DNA of 64,000 bases from Nitrospirillum iridis (GCF_014205765.1 NZ_JACIIZ010000001.1:115718-179717); one strand, 5' to 3'; positions 9,139 to 18,719 are shown, counted from the stretch's first letter. Program-made: numbers and translations. Notes: generated by a model from the sequence alone, not told the origin.

Positions 9139-9153
9139 AGTGAGTCTGTCCGC

Positions 9154-9200
9154 GAGCAGCTTCACGTCCAAAGGCGATTCCGCCTTTGGACGATCTGCTC
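9154..9200. repeat. Long hairpin element (dispersed-repeat-like)
   Basis: An outer stem GAGCAG (9154-9159) / CTGCTC (9195-9200) encloses a perfect 12-bp inner stem, CGTCCAAAGGCG (9165-9176) / CGCCTTTGGACG (9181-9192), with a 4-nt loop. On the minus strand it begins CTAGAGCAGATCG and carries GGAATCGCC at the apex. This resembles, from memory, dispersed intergenic elements of Alphaproteobacteria that start with TAGAGC. Confidence 0.7.
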
Positions 9201-9290
9201 TAGTGTCATGCGGTCTAACACGGCGCGGATCGGTCCAACCAGCGCGTCGTCAACGCAAGTCGCCCATACCCCCAAAAAAGAACTCGTGCC

Positions 9291-9407
9291 AGCGGGATGA
9301 GATGTTGACTCATGCCGCTGTAGGACGCGACCGCGTCCGCCGGAGCGAGTACCGAAGGAACGGAGCGAGGAAGCCAAGTCGCCGGATGGCGACGCCCGGC
9401 GATTGAG
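9291..9407. repeat. Structured intergenic repeat, copy 1
   Basis: This is a multi-hairpin element that recurs at 23005-23122. Stems: AGCGGGATGAG (9291-9301) with CTCATGCCGCT (9309-9319), one mismatch; GGACGC (9323-9328) with GCGTCC (9333-9338), loop GACC; GTCGCC (9378-9383) with GGCGAC (9388-9393), loop GGAT. Copy 2 has the same loops but compensated base changes in the stems. It lies just 3' of acyltransferase copy B on the minus strand. The function is unknown. The same DNA from 9088 to 9444 contains no convincing gene. Confidence 0.8.
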
Positions 9408-9444
9408 GAAGCATTTGAGCGATCACGATCAAATGCCGTGCGTA

Positions 9445-10353
9445 TCAGTCCGGCCAGCGGCGGTGGGTCCACAGCCATTGGCTGGGGCTTTCCCGCACCC
9501 ACTTTTCCAACAGCTCGTTCACGGCCACGGTGACGGCGCGGATGTCGGCGGGGCGGTCGCCGGTCAGGGCGGGGAGGTCCAGGGGCGGGAAGGCCTGGAT
9601 CCTGAAGCGGGCGCCTCCAGGCTGGCGGGTGACCTTCACCGGCACGACGACGGCGCCATGGCGCACCACCACGTCGCCGGCGATGGTGCCGGTCATGGCG
9701 TCATGCCCCATGAAGGGCACGGCGATCCCCTCGTTCAGCTTCTGATCGGCCAGGATGCCCAGGATGCCACGGGCCCGCATGGTGGCCAGGATGCCCTTGG
9801 CCGAGGTCCGACCCTTGGGCACCAGGTCGGTGCCCAGGTCGCCCCGCGCCTCGGCCAGCAGTTTGTCGACCGAAGGGTTGTTGGGCGCCCGGTAGATGGC
9901 GGTCATCCTGAGGCCGCACTTGTGCACCGTCATGGCCACCAGTTCCCAATTGGCGAAGTGGCCGGTCAGGATGACGCCCGGCATGCCGTCCGTCTCCAGC
10001 CCCAGGATGTGTTCGGTCCCGCTGAGCTCCACCCGTTGGCCCCACTCCGCCCGGATGGTTTTCAGGTGCGGGTATTCCGCCAGGGTCCGGCCCAGATTGT
10101 CCCAGCAGTCCCGGGCCAGTCGCCGATGGGCGGCGGCGTCCAGGCCGGGCAGGGCGCGTCGCAGGTTGCGCAGCACCGTGCTGTTGCCGCCAAGGCGGGG
10201 TCCCAGGGTGCGCCCCACCCAGCCGCCCAGGTCCGACGCGGTATCGGCCGGCAGCCACCCCAGCAGGCGGAACAGCGTACGCACGGCCAGCGCTTCCAAC
10301 GGATACCCGACGGTGCGGGTCAGGGTGCGGCGCAGGGGGCTGTGGTTGGCCAT
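9445..10353 (-). CDS. Lysophospholipid / lipid A acyltransferase, LpxL-HtrB family (copy B)
   Basis: A 302-residue paralogue of copy A, sharing GGWVGRTLGPRL, YRAPNNPSVD, LADQKLNEGI and the C-terminus QWLWTHRRWP. The catalytic motif is GHFANWE. Its start overlaps the 3' end of lpxK by 34 bp, so it is co-transcribed with lpxK and waaA and probably acts in the same Kdo-lipid A pathway, each paralogue adding a different secondary acyl chain (inferred). A hydrophobic N-terminal stretch (about residues 17-40) suggests association with the inner membrane. Confidence 0.9.
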   Translation of the reverse strand: MANHSPLRRTLTRTVGYPLEALAVRTLFRLLGWLPADTASDLGGWVGRTLGPRLGGNSTVLRNLRRALPGLDAAAHRRLARDCWDNLGRTLAEYPHLKTIRAEWGQRVELSGTEHILGLETDGMPGVILTGHFANWELVAMTVHKCGLRMTAIYRAPNNPSVDKLLAEARGDLGTDLVPKGRTSAKGILATMRARGILGILADQKLNEGIAVPFMGHDAMTGTIAGDVVVRHGAVVVPVKVTRQPGGARFRIQAFPPLDLPALTGDRPADIRAVTVAVNELLEKWVRESPSQWLWTHRRWPD

Positions 10354-11342
10354 GGGCGGTCTCGTGTCACGCTATCCAGCAGCCCATCCAGGGCGCCGTC
10401 GTTGTCAAATCGCAGGACCACCGGCAGCGCGGTGACGCGGGCCTGGGCCTCGGCCGGCAGGCGCACCCAGTCCTTCTGCGTGGTCAGCGGCGTGGCGCCG
10501 ATGGCCGCCGCCCGGTCCAGCAGACGGGCGATCTCTTCCCGGGTATAGGGATGGTGGTCCGGGAAAAAAACCCTTTCGGCGACGGACAGGCCCAATTCAA
10601 GGCAGGTATCGAAGAACTTCTGGGGTCGGCCGATGCCGGCGAAGGCCAGCACCGGGTGGCCCGACAGGCGGGCGGCGACCGCCGGGTCCGGCACCAGGCG
10701 GGCGGTCAGGACGGGCAGCGCCGGGGCCAGGGTGGCGACGGTCCGCCGGGCGTCCAGGCGGTCGGCGCCGACGATCACCACCCCATGGGCCCGCCGCAGG
10801 CCGTCGGCCAGGTCCTCGCGCAGGGGACCGGCGGGGATCACGCGGCCGTTGCCGAAGCCGGCCCCCCCGTCCACGACCAGCAGCGACAAATCCTTGGCCA
10901 GGGCCGGGTTCTGGAAACCGTCGTCCATGACCACCGCCTGGGCGCCGCCGTCACGGGCGGCGCGGGCGCCGGCCAGGCGGTCGGCCGATATCCAGGCGGG
11001 GGCGGAGGCCGACAGCAGCAGCGGCTCATCGCCCACGTCGGCGGCGCGGTGCTGGGCGGGATCGACCCGCAGGGGGCCGCGCAAGCGCCCGCCATAGCCG
11101 CGCGACAGGTACTGGGCGTCGATCCCCCGGGCGCGCAGGCGGCGCATCACCGCCTCGGCCAGCGGCGTCTTGCCAGCCCCGCCGGCCACCAGGTTGCCGA
11201 CGCAGATGACGGGAATGCCGGCCGGCTGGGGCGTGGCCCCCACCTGCCGATGGCGGGCCCCCGCCGCATAGAGCGCGCCCAGGGGGCCCAACAGCGCCGC
11301 CGCCCACCCCGCCTGCCGGTACCAGAAGCCGGGCGCCTTCAC
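10320..11342 (-). CDS. lpxK: Tetraacyldisaccharide 4'-kinase
   Basis: Phosphorylates the 4' position of the lipid A disaccharide at the inner membrane. The 340-residue protein has the N-terminal membrane-associated segment FWYRQAGWAAALLGPLGALY, the P-loop VGNLVAGGAGKTPLAEA, then SRGYGG, and VMDDGFQNPALAKDL with the conserved Asp pair. The start is GTG 11342, overlapping the waaA stop as GTGA, and the 3' end overlaps acyltransferase copy B. The operon order waaA-lpxK-acyltransferase is coherent for Kdo2-lipid A assembly. Confidence 0.96.
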   Translation of the reverse strand: MKAPGFWYRQAGWAAALLGPLGALYAAGARHRQVGATPQPAGIPVICVGNLVAGGAGKTPLAEAVMRRLRARGIDAQYLSRGYGGRLRGPLRVDPAQHRAADVGDEPLLLSASAPAWISADRLAGARAARDGGAQAVVMDDGFQNPALAKDLSLLVVDGGAGFGNGRVIPAGPLREDLADGLRRAHGVVIVGADRLDARRTVATLAPALPVLTARLVPDPAVAARLSGHPVLAFAGIGRPQKFFDTCLELGLSVAERVFFPDHHPYTREEIARLLDRAAAIGATPLTTQKDWVRLPAEAQARVTALPVVLRFDNDGALDGLLDSVTRDRPWPTTAPCAAP

Positions 11343-12631
11343 CGGCCAGCCCCCGGCAGGCGCATGCCCGCCTCGGCCAGCAGGGGCGACAGCGCCGTCA
11401 TCACCCGGTCGACGGCGTGACGGTTGTCCTCGGCCACCGCCTTGGCCGCCGCCGCCTGGGCGTCGCGCGCGGCCACGTTGGTCAGCAGCGTGTATACGGC
11501 GTTGGCCAAGCCGTCGGGATCGGACACCCGCGCCGCGCCGCCCGCCGCCTCCAGCGTGGCGGCGATTTCCGCGAAGTTGTGCATATGGGGGCCGTAGACG
11601 ATGGCGGCGCCCAGCTGTGCCGGCTCGATGGGGTTGTGTCCGCCCACCGGCACGAAGGACCCGCCGATGACCGCCACCGGGGCCAGTCGGAAGAACAGGC
11701 CCAGTTCGCCCAGCGTGTCGGCCACATGCAGGGCGTCCGTCGCGGCAGGTACCGCGCCGGTGGTGCGCCGGCTGACGGCCAGTCCCTGGGCCTCGAACCC
11801 GGCGGCGATCTCTGCCCCCCGTGCCGGATGCCGAGGCACGACCAGGGTCAGCAGACCGGGGATGCGGGGGGCCAGTTGCCGATGGACCTGGGCCGCCAGA
11901 TTATCCTCCCCCGGATGGGTGCTGGCGAAGACCCAGGCCGGCCGGTCGCCGATGGCGTTCCGCAGCGTCGCCAAGGCGTCGGCCTCCGCCGGCAGGGGCG
12001 TGGTGGAGTATTTCAGGTTGCCGACGCACCGCACGTCGGCCAGGCCCAAATCGCGCAGGCGTTGCGCCTCCGTCGCCGTTTGGGCCAGCGCCAGGCGGAA
12101 GGTGGACAGCAGGCGGCGGGCGGTGCGCGGCGCCCGGCGCCAGTTGCGGTGGCTGCCGGCCGACAGCCGGGCGTTGACCAGGGCCGCCGGCACCCCGTCC
12201 TTGCGCAAGGCGCGCAGCAGGTTGGGCCAGAACTCCGATTCGATCCACAGGGCGGCGTCCGGCCGCCAATGGTCGACGAAGCGCGCCACGGCGGCGGGCA
12301 GGTCAACCGGCACGAACTGGTGAAGGGCGCCCGGCGGCAGGCGCTGGGCCATCAGCGTGGCGGAGGTGACGGTGCCGGTGGTGACCAGCACTGTCGGCCG
12401 GGGCGCCAGGGTCAGCAGCCGGTCGATCAGGGGCAGGACGGCCAGCGATTCGCCCACGCTGGCGGCGTGCAGCCAAATCAGCCGGCCGTCCGGACGGGCC
12501 AGGCCGGCATGGCCCAGGCGCTCGGGCAGCCGGTTGGGGTCTTCCTTGCCGACGGCCAGGCGGCGGTCCAGCAGATGGCGGACGGCGGGGCCGGCCAGGG
12601 CGGTCAACCCGCGATAAAGCGCTTCCAGCAT
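11339..12631 (-). CDS. waaA: 3-deoxy-D-manno-octulosonic acid (Kdo) transferase
   Basis: Transfers Kdo from CMP-Kdo to lipid IVA on the cytoplasmic face of the inner membrane. The 430-residue protein shows the membrane-anchoring N-terminus MLEALYRGLTALAGPAV, then LIWLHAASVGESLAVLPLI with the catalytic Glu, WIESEFWPNLL, and the C-terminal CMP-binding motifs VIGGSFVPVGGHNPIEPA and YGPHMHNF. ATG 12631 aligns with the family start. An upstream in-frame GTG at 12691 would add 20 unconserved residues. The stop overlaps the lpxK start. Confidence 0.96.
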   Translation of the reverse strand: MLEALYRGLTALAGPAVRHLLDRRLAVGKEDPNRLPERLGHAGLARPDGRLIWLHAASVGESLAVLPLIDRLLTLAPRPTVLVTTGTVTSATLMAQRLPPGALHQFVPVDLPAAVARFVDHWRPDAALWIESEFWPNLLRALRKDGVPAALVNARLSAGSHRNWRRAPRTARRLLSTFRLALAQTATEAQRLRDLGLADVRCVGNLKYSTTPLPAEADALATLRNAIGDRPAWVFASTHPGEDNLAAQVHRQLAPRIPGLLTLVVPRHPARGAEIAAGFEAQGLAVSRRTTGAVPAATDALHVADTLGELGLFFRLAPVAVIGGSFVPVGGHNPIEPAQLGAAIVYGPHMHNFAEIAATLEAAGGAARVSDPDGLANAVYTLLTNVAARDAQAAAAKAVAEDNRHAVDRVMTALSPLLAEAGMRLPGAGR

Positions 12632-12746
12632 GCCGATAGTGTCAGGGAACGGAAGGGGCGGCGGGACGGGCCCGGCCGCGGTCGCCGCCACCCTAGCACC
12701 GGGCCCGTTCCCTCTTCAACGTATGCCCGTCCCTTGGATACGCCTG

Positions 12747-13796
12747 TCAGCTGGCTTGCTTGGTCTCTTCCACCGGCGGTGGGTCCAGGACGGGATGCCC
12801 CCGGAAGGGGCGCAGGTTGTTCAGGAATTGCGCCGCCGACGCCGACCAGGAGAAGGTCAGCGCGTGACGGCGGCACGCGTCGCCGGGGATTTCCAGCGCG
12901 GCCATCGCCGCCTTCCGCAAATCCTCGTCCAGAACGGCCACGTCGGAGCCTGCCAGCACGTCCAGCGGCCCCGGCACCGGGTAGGCGGCCACCGGCACGC
13001 CCGAGGCCAGCGCCTCCAGCAGGACCAGGCCGAAGGTATCGGTGCGCGAGGGGAAGACGAAGACGTCGCCGGCGGCGTAATGCTTGGCCAAATCCTCGCC
13101 ATGCTTGGGGCCGACGAACTGGGTGGCCGGGTATTTCGCTTTCAGGTCGTCCAGCTGGGGCCCGCCGCCGACCACCACCTTGGTGCCCGGCAGGTCCAGC
13201 GACAGGAAGGCCTCGATGTTCTTCTCCACCGCCACCCGGCCGACATACATGAAGATGGGGCGGGGGAAGGACAGGAAGTCCTTGTCGCGGGGCCGGAACA
13301 GGTCCGTGTCCACGCCCCGCGACCAACGCTTGATGTTGCGGAAGCCCCGCCCCTTCAGGTCGTTCTCGATGGACGGCGTCGCCACCATGACGGCCGAGGC
13401 CGGCGCGTGGAAGCGGCGCACCAGGGCGTAGCTGAGGCGCAGCGGAATGGGAATGCGGTCGCGGACGTATTCCGGGAACCGGGTGTGGTAGGCGGTGGTG
13501 AACGGGATCTGCCGGCGCAGGCAATAGCGCCGGGCGGCCAGCCCCAGGGGGCCTTCGGTCGCGATGTGGATGGCGTCGGGCTGGATCTCGTCGATCATGC
13601 GGCGCAGCCGGGCGCCGGGCCTCAACGCCAGCCGGATTTCCGGATATGTCGGCATGGGCACGGTGCGGAAGCGGTCGGGGGCGATGACCTCGACCTCATG
13701 GCCCAGCTGGCGCAATTCGTCCCGCGTCGTGGTCAGGGTGCGGACCACGCCGTTGACCTGGGGGTGCCAGGCGTCCGTGACGATGAGGATTTTCAC
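12747..13796 (-). CDS. GT4 family glycosyltransferase
   Basis: A 349-residue GT-B fold enzyme of the glycolipid / mannosyltransferase type. The N-terminus VKILIVTDAWHPQVNGVVRT is the classic GT4 opening. FMYVGRVAVEKNIEAFL marks the nucleotide-sugar domain, and FPSRTDTFGLVLLEALASGV contains the EX7E-type donor site. GTG 13796 is chosen because it begins the conserved domain; the upstream frame is antisense to the divergent region. The gene overlaps the end of the phosphoesterase gene by 4 bp, so the two are translationally coupled. With the nearby lipid kinase this suggests membrane glycolipid synthesis; the sugar and acceptor are not predictable. Confidence 0.85.
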   Translation of the reverse strand: MKILIVTDAWHPQVNGVVRTLTTTRDELRQLGHEVEVIAPDRFRTVPMPTYPEIRLALRPGARLRRMIDEIQPDAIHIATEGPLGLAARRYCLRRQIPFTTAYHTRFPEYVRDRIPIPLRLSYALVRRFHAPASAVMVATPSIENDLKGRGFRNIKRWSRGVDTDLFRPRDKDFLSFPRPIFMYVGRVAVEKNIEAFLSLDLPGTKVVVGGGPQLDDLKAKYPATQFVGPKHGEDLAKHYAAGDVFVFPSRTDTFGLVLLEALASGVPVAAYPVPGPLDVLAGSDVAVLDEDLRKAAMAALEIPGDACRRHALTFSWSASAAQFLNNLRPFRGHPVLDPPPVEETKQAS

Positions 13797-14635
13797 GCTG
13801 CAGCCTTCTGTGTCGTCCCCGGCTGTCCGCCCGATTGTCCAGGCGCCCGCGCCGCGGCGCGCTTTCGCACTTCGTCCGCCCAATGAATGATCTCCAGGGT
13901 GCCGTCGGCGTGTTCGACCAAGGCGGTGCATGATTCCACCCAGTCCCCATCGTTGCAGTAGAGGATGCCGTCCATGTCACGCATCTCCGCGTGGTGGATG
14001 TGGCCGCAGATGATGCCGTCCACTTGGCGGCGCTTGGCCTCGTCGGCCAGCGCCTGCTCATAGTTGCCGATGAATTCCACCGCTTTCTTGGTGCGGTTCT
14101 TCAGGTAGGCGGACAGGGACCAGTATTGGAAGCCGAAGCGGCGGCGGGCGGCGTTCAGCCAGGTGTTCAGGGTCAGCAGCACCGTGTAGGCGCTGTCCCC
14201 GACATAGGCCAGCCACTTGGCGTACTTCACCACGGCGTCGAACTGGTCGCCGTGCAGGATCAGGAAGCGGCGGCCATCAGCCGTGGTGTGCACCGTGTCT
14301 TCCAGGATGGTGACGCCGCCGAACTGCAGCCCGATGAAGTCGCGGAAGACCTCGTCATGGTTGCCGGGGATCATGAAGACCTTGGCGCCCTTGCGCACCC
14401 GGCGCAGCACCTTCTGCACCACGTCGTTGTGCGCCTGGGGCCAGTACCAACCCTTTTTCAGGCGCCAGCCGTCGACGATGTCGCCCACCAGGTACAGATA
14501 CTCCGACTCGGTATGCTTCAGGAAATCCAACAGCATGTCGGCTTGGCAGCCACGGGTGCCCAAATGCAGGTCGGAGAGCCAGATGCTGCGATAGCGCCGC
14601 GGGGCCTCGTGTTCCGTATCCATGTCCGTCTCCAT
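13793..14635 (-). CDS. Metallophosphoesterase, LpxH-like (UDP-2,3-diacylglucosamine diphosphatase family)
   Basis: A cytoplasmic or membrane-peripheral calcineurin-like phosphoesterase of 280 residues. All metal-binding motifs are intact: SDLHLGTRG, VGDIVDGW, PGNHDE, LHGDQFD and CGHIHHAE. ATG 14635 follows a GGGGG tract; ATG 14623, preceded by GGAG, is an alternative. Annotations often call this family UDP-2,3-diacylglucosamine diphosphatase. However, Alphaproteobacteria commonly use LpxI for that step, and coupling with a GT4 enzyme suggests a separate lipid or polyprenyl phosphate substrate. The general activity is well supported; the substrate is open. Confidence 0.85.
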   Translation of the reverse strand: METDMDTEHEAPRRYRSIWLSDLHLGTRGCQADMLLDFLKHTESEYLYLVGDIVDGWRLKKGWYWPQAHNDVVQKVLRRVRKGAKVFMIPGNHDEVFRDFIGLQFGGVTILEDTVHTTADGRRFLILHGDQFDAVVKYAKWLAYVGDSAYTVLLTLNTWLNAARRRFGFQYWSLSAYLKNRTKKAVEFIGNYEQALADEAKRRQVDGIICGHIHHAEMRDMDGILYCNDGDWVESCTALVEHADGTLEIIHWADEVRKRAAARAPGQSGGQPGTTQKAAA

Positions 14636-14730
14636 CCTACGCCCCCGAGATGATCTACACAGACAATCAATAGTAATGTTGACAGGGCTATACCGCAGCA
14701 TGTAGGGCAAGACAAATGGTGATGACGGCG

Positions 14731-14748
14731 TGGTGAAGGACTTCACCA
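14731..14748. promoter_or_regulatory. Perfect 8-bp inverted repeat before the lipid kinase
   Basis: TGGTGAAG GA CTTCACCA is a perfect dyad ending 24 bp before ATG 14773, in the 137-bp divergent gap between the phosphoesterase and lipid kinase genes. A TTGACA hexamer is at 14679-14684 on the plus strand. The dyad could be an operator or a leader hairpin controlling the kinase. Confidence 0.5.
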
Positions 14749-14772
14749 TATATTCACGGGGCATTCATAAAT

Positions 14773-15813
14773 ATGTCTTCCGCCTTTCACTTGGCTGTCA
14801 TGGATTCTGTTGCCGCGCCCGCCCGTCGACTTCTGGTCATCCACAATCCGGTGGCGGGGCGCCGTCGCCGGGGGTTGATGGGCCGGGTGGTCGATGCCCT
14901 GCGCCTGGGCGGGGCCGAGGTGGCGGTGGTGGAAACCACCGGCCCGCGGGATGCCGAACGGTTGGCGACGCTGGCCGCCACCGGCGCCCTGACGGACGGG
15001 CGCATCCCCGACGCCGTGGTGGCGGCCGGGGGCGACGGAACCATCAACGAGGTGGTGAACGGCTTGCTGAGCGCGCCCACCTCCCATCCCCCGGCCCTGG
15101 GCCTCATTCCCCTGGGCACGGCCAACGTGCTGGCGGCGGAGCTGGACCTGCCCTGCGGTGTGGCCGATTTGGCCCGCACGCTGGCCGGCGCAGCACCCCT
15201 GACCATCCATGCCGGCCGCGCCAACGGCCGGCTGTTCACCATGATGGCCGGGGTGGGCTTGGACGCCCATGTGGTGGAGGGTGTGGACCCGGCGGTGAAG
15301 CGCCGCCTGGGCAAGGGCGCCTATGTCCTGGAAAGCCTGGCGCAGATCGCCCGCTGGCCCAGCCCCCGCTTTCGCGTGGTGACGGAGGATGCGGCGGGCC
15401 GGCGTGACGAGCACGAGGCGGCGTCCTGCATCGTGGCCAAGGGCCATTTCTACGGCGGGCGCTTCGTCTGCGCCCCCCAGGCCCGGCTGGATGAGGGCGG
15501 GTTCCAGGTCTGCTTGTTCCAGGAGGGCGGGCGGCTGGCGGCGCTGGGGTACGGCGCGGCCCTGGTCACGGGGCGGCTGGCCCGATGGCAGGACAAGCGG
15601 GGGAATGGCCCAAGCGGATTGGGCTACCGCGTGGTGCCGGCGGTGCGGGTTCATATCGAGGGGCCGGTGGGCGATCCGGTGCAGGGGGACGGCGATACCA
15701 TCGCCCGCCTGCCGGTGGATATGGAAACGGCGGCGCCGTTCCGTGTGCTGGCGCCGCCGCTCCGCTCCGTGTCCCGACTGTCGTCGGGGGCGGAACCCGT
15801 CCCCGGACGTTAA
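14773..15813 (+). CDS. Diacylglycerol kinase family lipid kinase
   Basis: Phosphorylates a lipid hydroxyl such as that of diacylglycerol or a sphingoid/ceramide-like lipid. The 346-residue protein has the NAD/lipid kinase superfamily fold: RRLLVIHNPVAGRRRRG near the N-terminus, the nucleotide motif AAGGDGTINEVVNGL, and LGLIPLGTANVLAAEL. The C-terminal domain contains GKGAYVLESL and VAKGHFYGGRFVCAP. Starts at 14773 or 14800 are both possible. It is divergent from the GT4/phosphoesterase pair, which supports a shared role in membrane lipid remodelling (inferred). Confidence 0.88.
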   Translation: MSSAFHLAVMDSVAAPARRLLVIHNPVAGRRRRGLMGRVVDALRLGGAEVAVVETTGPRDAERLATLAATGALTDGRIPDAVVAAGGDGTINEVVNGLLSAPTSHPPALGLIPLGTANVLAAELDLPCGVADLARTLAGAAPLTIHAGRANGRLFTMMAGVGLDAHVVEGVDPAVKRRLGKGAYVLESLAQIARWPSPRFRVVTEDAAGRRDEHEAASCIVAKGHFYGGRFVCAPQARLDEGGFQVCLFQEGGRLAALGYGAALVTGRLARWQDKRGNGPSGLGYRVVPAVRVHIEGPVGDPVQGDGDTIARLPVDMETAAPFRVLAPPLRSVSRLSSGAEPVPGR

Positions 15814-15980
15814 CTCCAGGCAATGCTGCTTCAGGCAAGGCAACGCGACTGAACTGGTCCGCGACTCAAGACAACACCAAGGCTCGATAAACCGAAGGCC
15901 ACCTATAAATCAGGTCCTAACCAGGCAACGCGCCCTCCGATGGGGCCCCCCGTGCAGGGAAGCCCCCTCGTTCTTTAGTA

Positions 15981-16316
15981 TCAGCGACCCGCCTGGGCGC
16001 CGGCCTCGGTCGAGGCGCGCGGCACGCGGCCCCGCCAGACGGACAGGCATTCCTCGGCGCTTTCGCCGGTACCGATGCAGTACCAGCCGCGGCGGTCGTT
16101 GAAGAACAGACGGTAGGTGCCGCGGCGGTCACGCTCGAAACGGAAGACCGGGCGGTCCAGATTGGGGAAGCGCACGATCAGCTGGTCATGATCCGGCGCG
16201 GTATGGCGGCTGACCGTTTCCCACAGGCCACGCTCCAGCTTGGGCAGGGCGACACTGTTCCACTCGGTCAGATCGAAGGGGGTGAAACGGGCGGAGGAGA
16301 AGGGGACGACGGTCAT
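15981..16316 (-). CDS. Small hypothetical protein
   Basis: A 111-residue soluble protein I do not recognise. It is rich in aromatic and charged residues, with segments QLIVRFPNLDRPVFRFERD and YRLFFNDRRGWYCIGTGES that look like an antiparallel beta domain. It has no signal peptide or membrane helix. The codon usage resembles its neighbours. It stands alone, opposite to both flanking operons; a plus-strand terminator lies just beyond its start. The 167 bp between it and the lipid kinase holds no gene that I can see. Confidence 0.6.
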   Translation of the reverse strand: MTVVPFSSARFTPFDLTEWNSVALPKLERGLWETVSRHTAPDHDQLIVRFPNLDRPVFRFERDRRGTYRLFFNDRRGWYCIGTGESAEECLSVWRGRVPRASTEAGAQAGR

Positions 16317-16619
16317 GACTCACCAGCACTCTGCCACCCTGGATCGGAGGGGTCCGGACGGTTCCGGACTTTTTCTTTCGCTGCGCCGGGTGGCTTTGGC
16401 GCGTTGAGGGGACTATGCGGCTCCAACTGTTAATGGCGCCTTAAAGGGGGACGCTCACCCGTGGGATAGTATGCCTTCGATAGAGTGATGCAGTTGCGCC
16501 CTGCGGCATCCTGTGTTAAGTGCACGACGCCCGACGCCGGGGTGGTTTACACCTGGTTCGGACCCACATTGCTAAGGCCCTGAAATCCTTCAGGTCTGCG
16601 GATTAACCGAGGTTTCCAG
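16317..16619 (+). other. Intergenic region and leader upstream of the ATP synthase operon
   Basis: There is no gene here. It contains a plus-strand terminator at 16352-16378, then about 240 bp that must hold the atp promoter and leader. I cannot assign a convincing -35/-10 pair. The region just before atpH (16590-16619) includes ATTAACCGAGG, a possible ribosome-binding site. Confidence 0.6.
16352..16378 (+). terminator. Rho-independent terminator insulating the atp operon
   Basis: GTCCGGA (16352-16358), loop CGGT, TCCGGAC (16363-16369), then TTTTTCTTT. It is directional on the plus strand. The nearest plus-strand gene upstream is the lipid kinase, 540 bp away, so it probably stops read-through or antisense transcription before the atp operon. 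Confidence 0.75.
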
Positions 16620-17179
16620 GTGGCATCCCAAGGGACAGTCGTATCCGGACTGGCGGCCCGCTATGCGGCGGCGCTGTTCGACCTTGCCGACGAGCAGAAG
16701 GCGCTGGACCAGACCGCGCAGGACCTGACGTCGCTCAAGCAGATTCTCGCCGAAAGCGCGGATCTGCGTCGCGTTGTGCGCAGCCCCGTCCTGTCGCGTG
16801 CCGATCAGGCCCGCGCCATGGAGGCGGTGCTGTCACAGGCGGGCACGTCCGAGCTTGTGCGCAAGTTTATTGGTCTGGTGGCCCAGAACCGTCGGCTCTT
16901 CGCCCTCGACGGCATGATCGTCGCCTTCCTTGCCGAATTGGCCACGCGCCGCGGCGAGGAGACGGCGACCGTCATCTCGGCCCGTCCGCTGACGGATGAT
17001 CAGCTCTCGGCCGTGACCGACGCGCTGAAGAAGGCCCTGGGCTCCAAAGTTTCCGTCGCCGCCAGCGTCGACCCGACGCTGCTGGGCGGCATGATCGTTA
17101 AGGTCGGATCGCGCATGATCGACAGTTCCGTGCGCACAAAACTGACCAAGCTGAAAATCGCCATGAAAGGGGTGGGCTG

Positions 17180-17180
<1 letters not shown>
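16620..17180 (+). CDS. atpH: ATP synthase F1 subunit delta
   Basis: The stator subunit joining F1 to the peripheral stalk. The 186-residue protein matches OSCP/delta: [18 protein letters not shown] at the N-terminus and the C-terminal [22 protein letters not shown] signature. The start is GTG 16620. It is the first gene of atpHAGDC; the F0 genes are not in the window, as is usual in Alphaproteobacteria. The stop overlaps the atpA start (TGATG). Confidence 0.97.
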
Positions 17181-18709
<1,529 letters not shown>

Positions 18710-18719
18710 TCCGTCAAAT

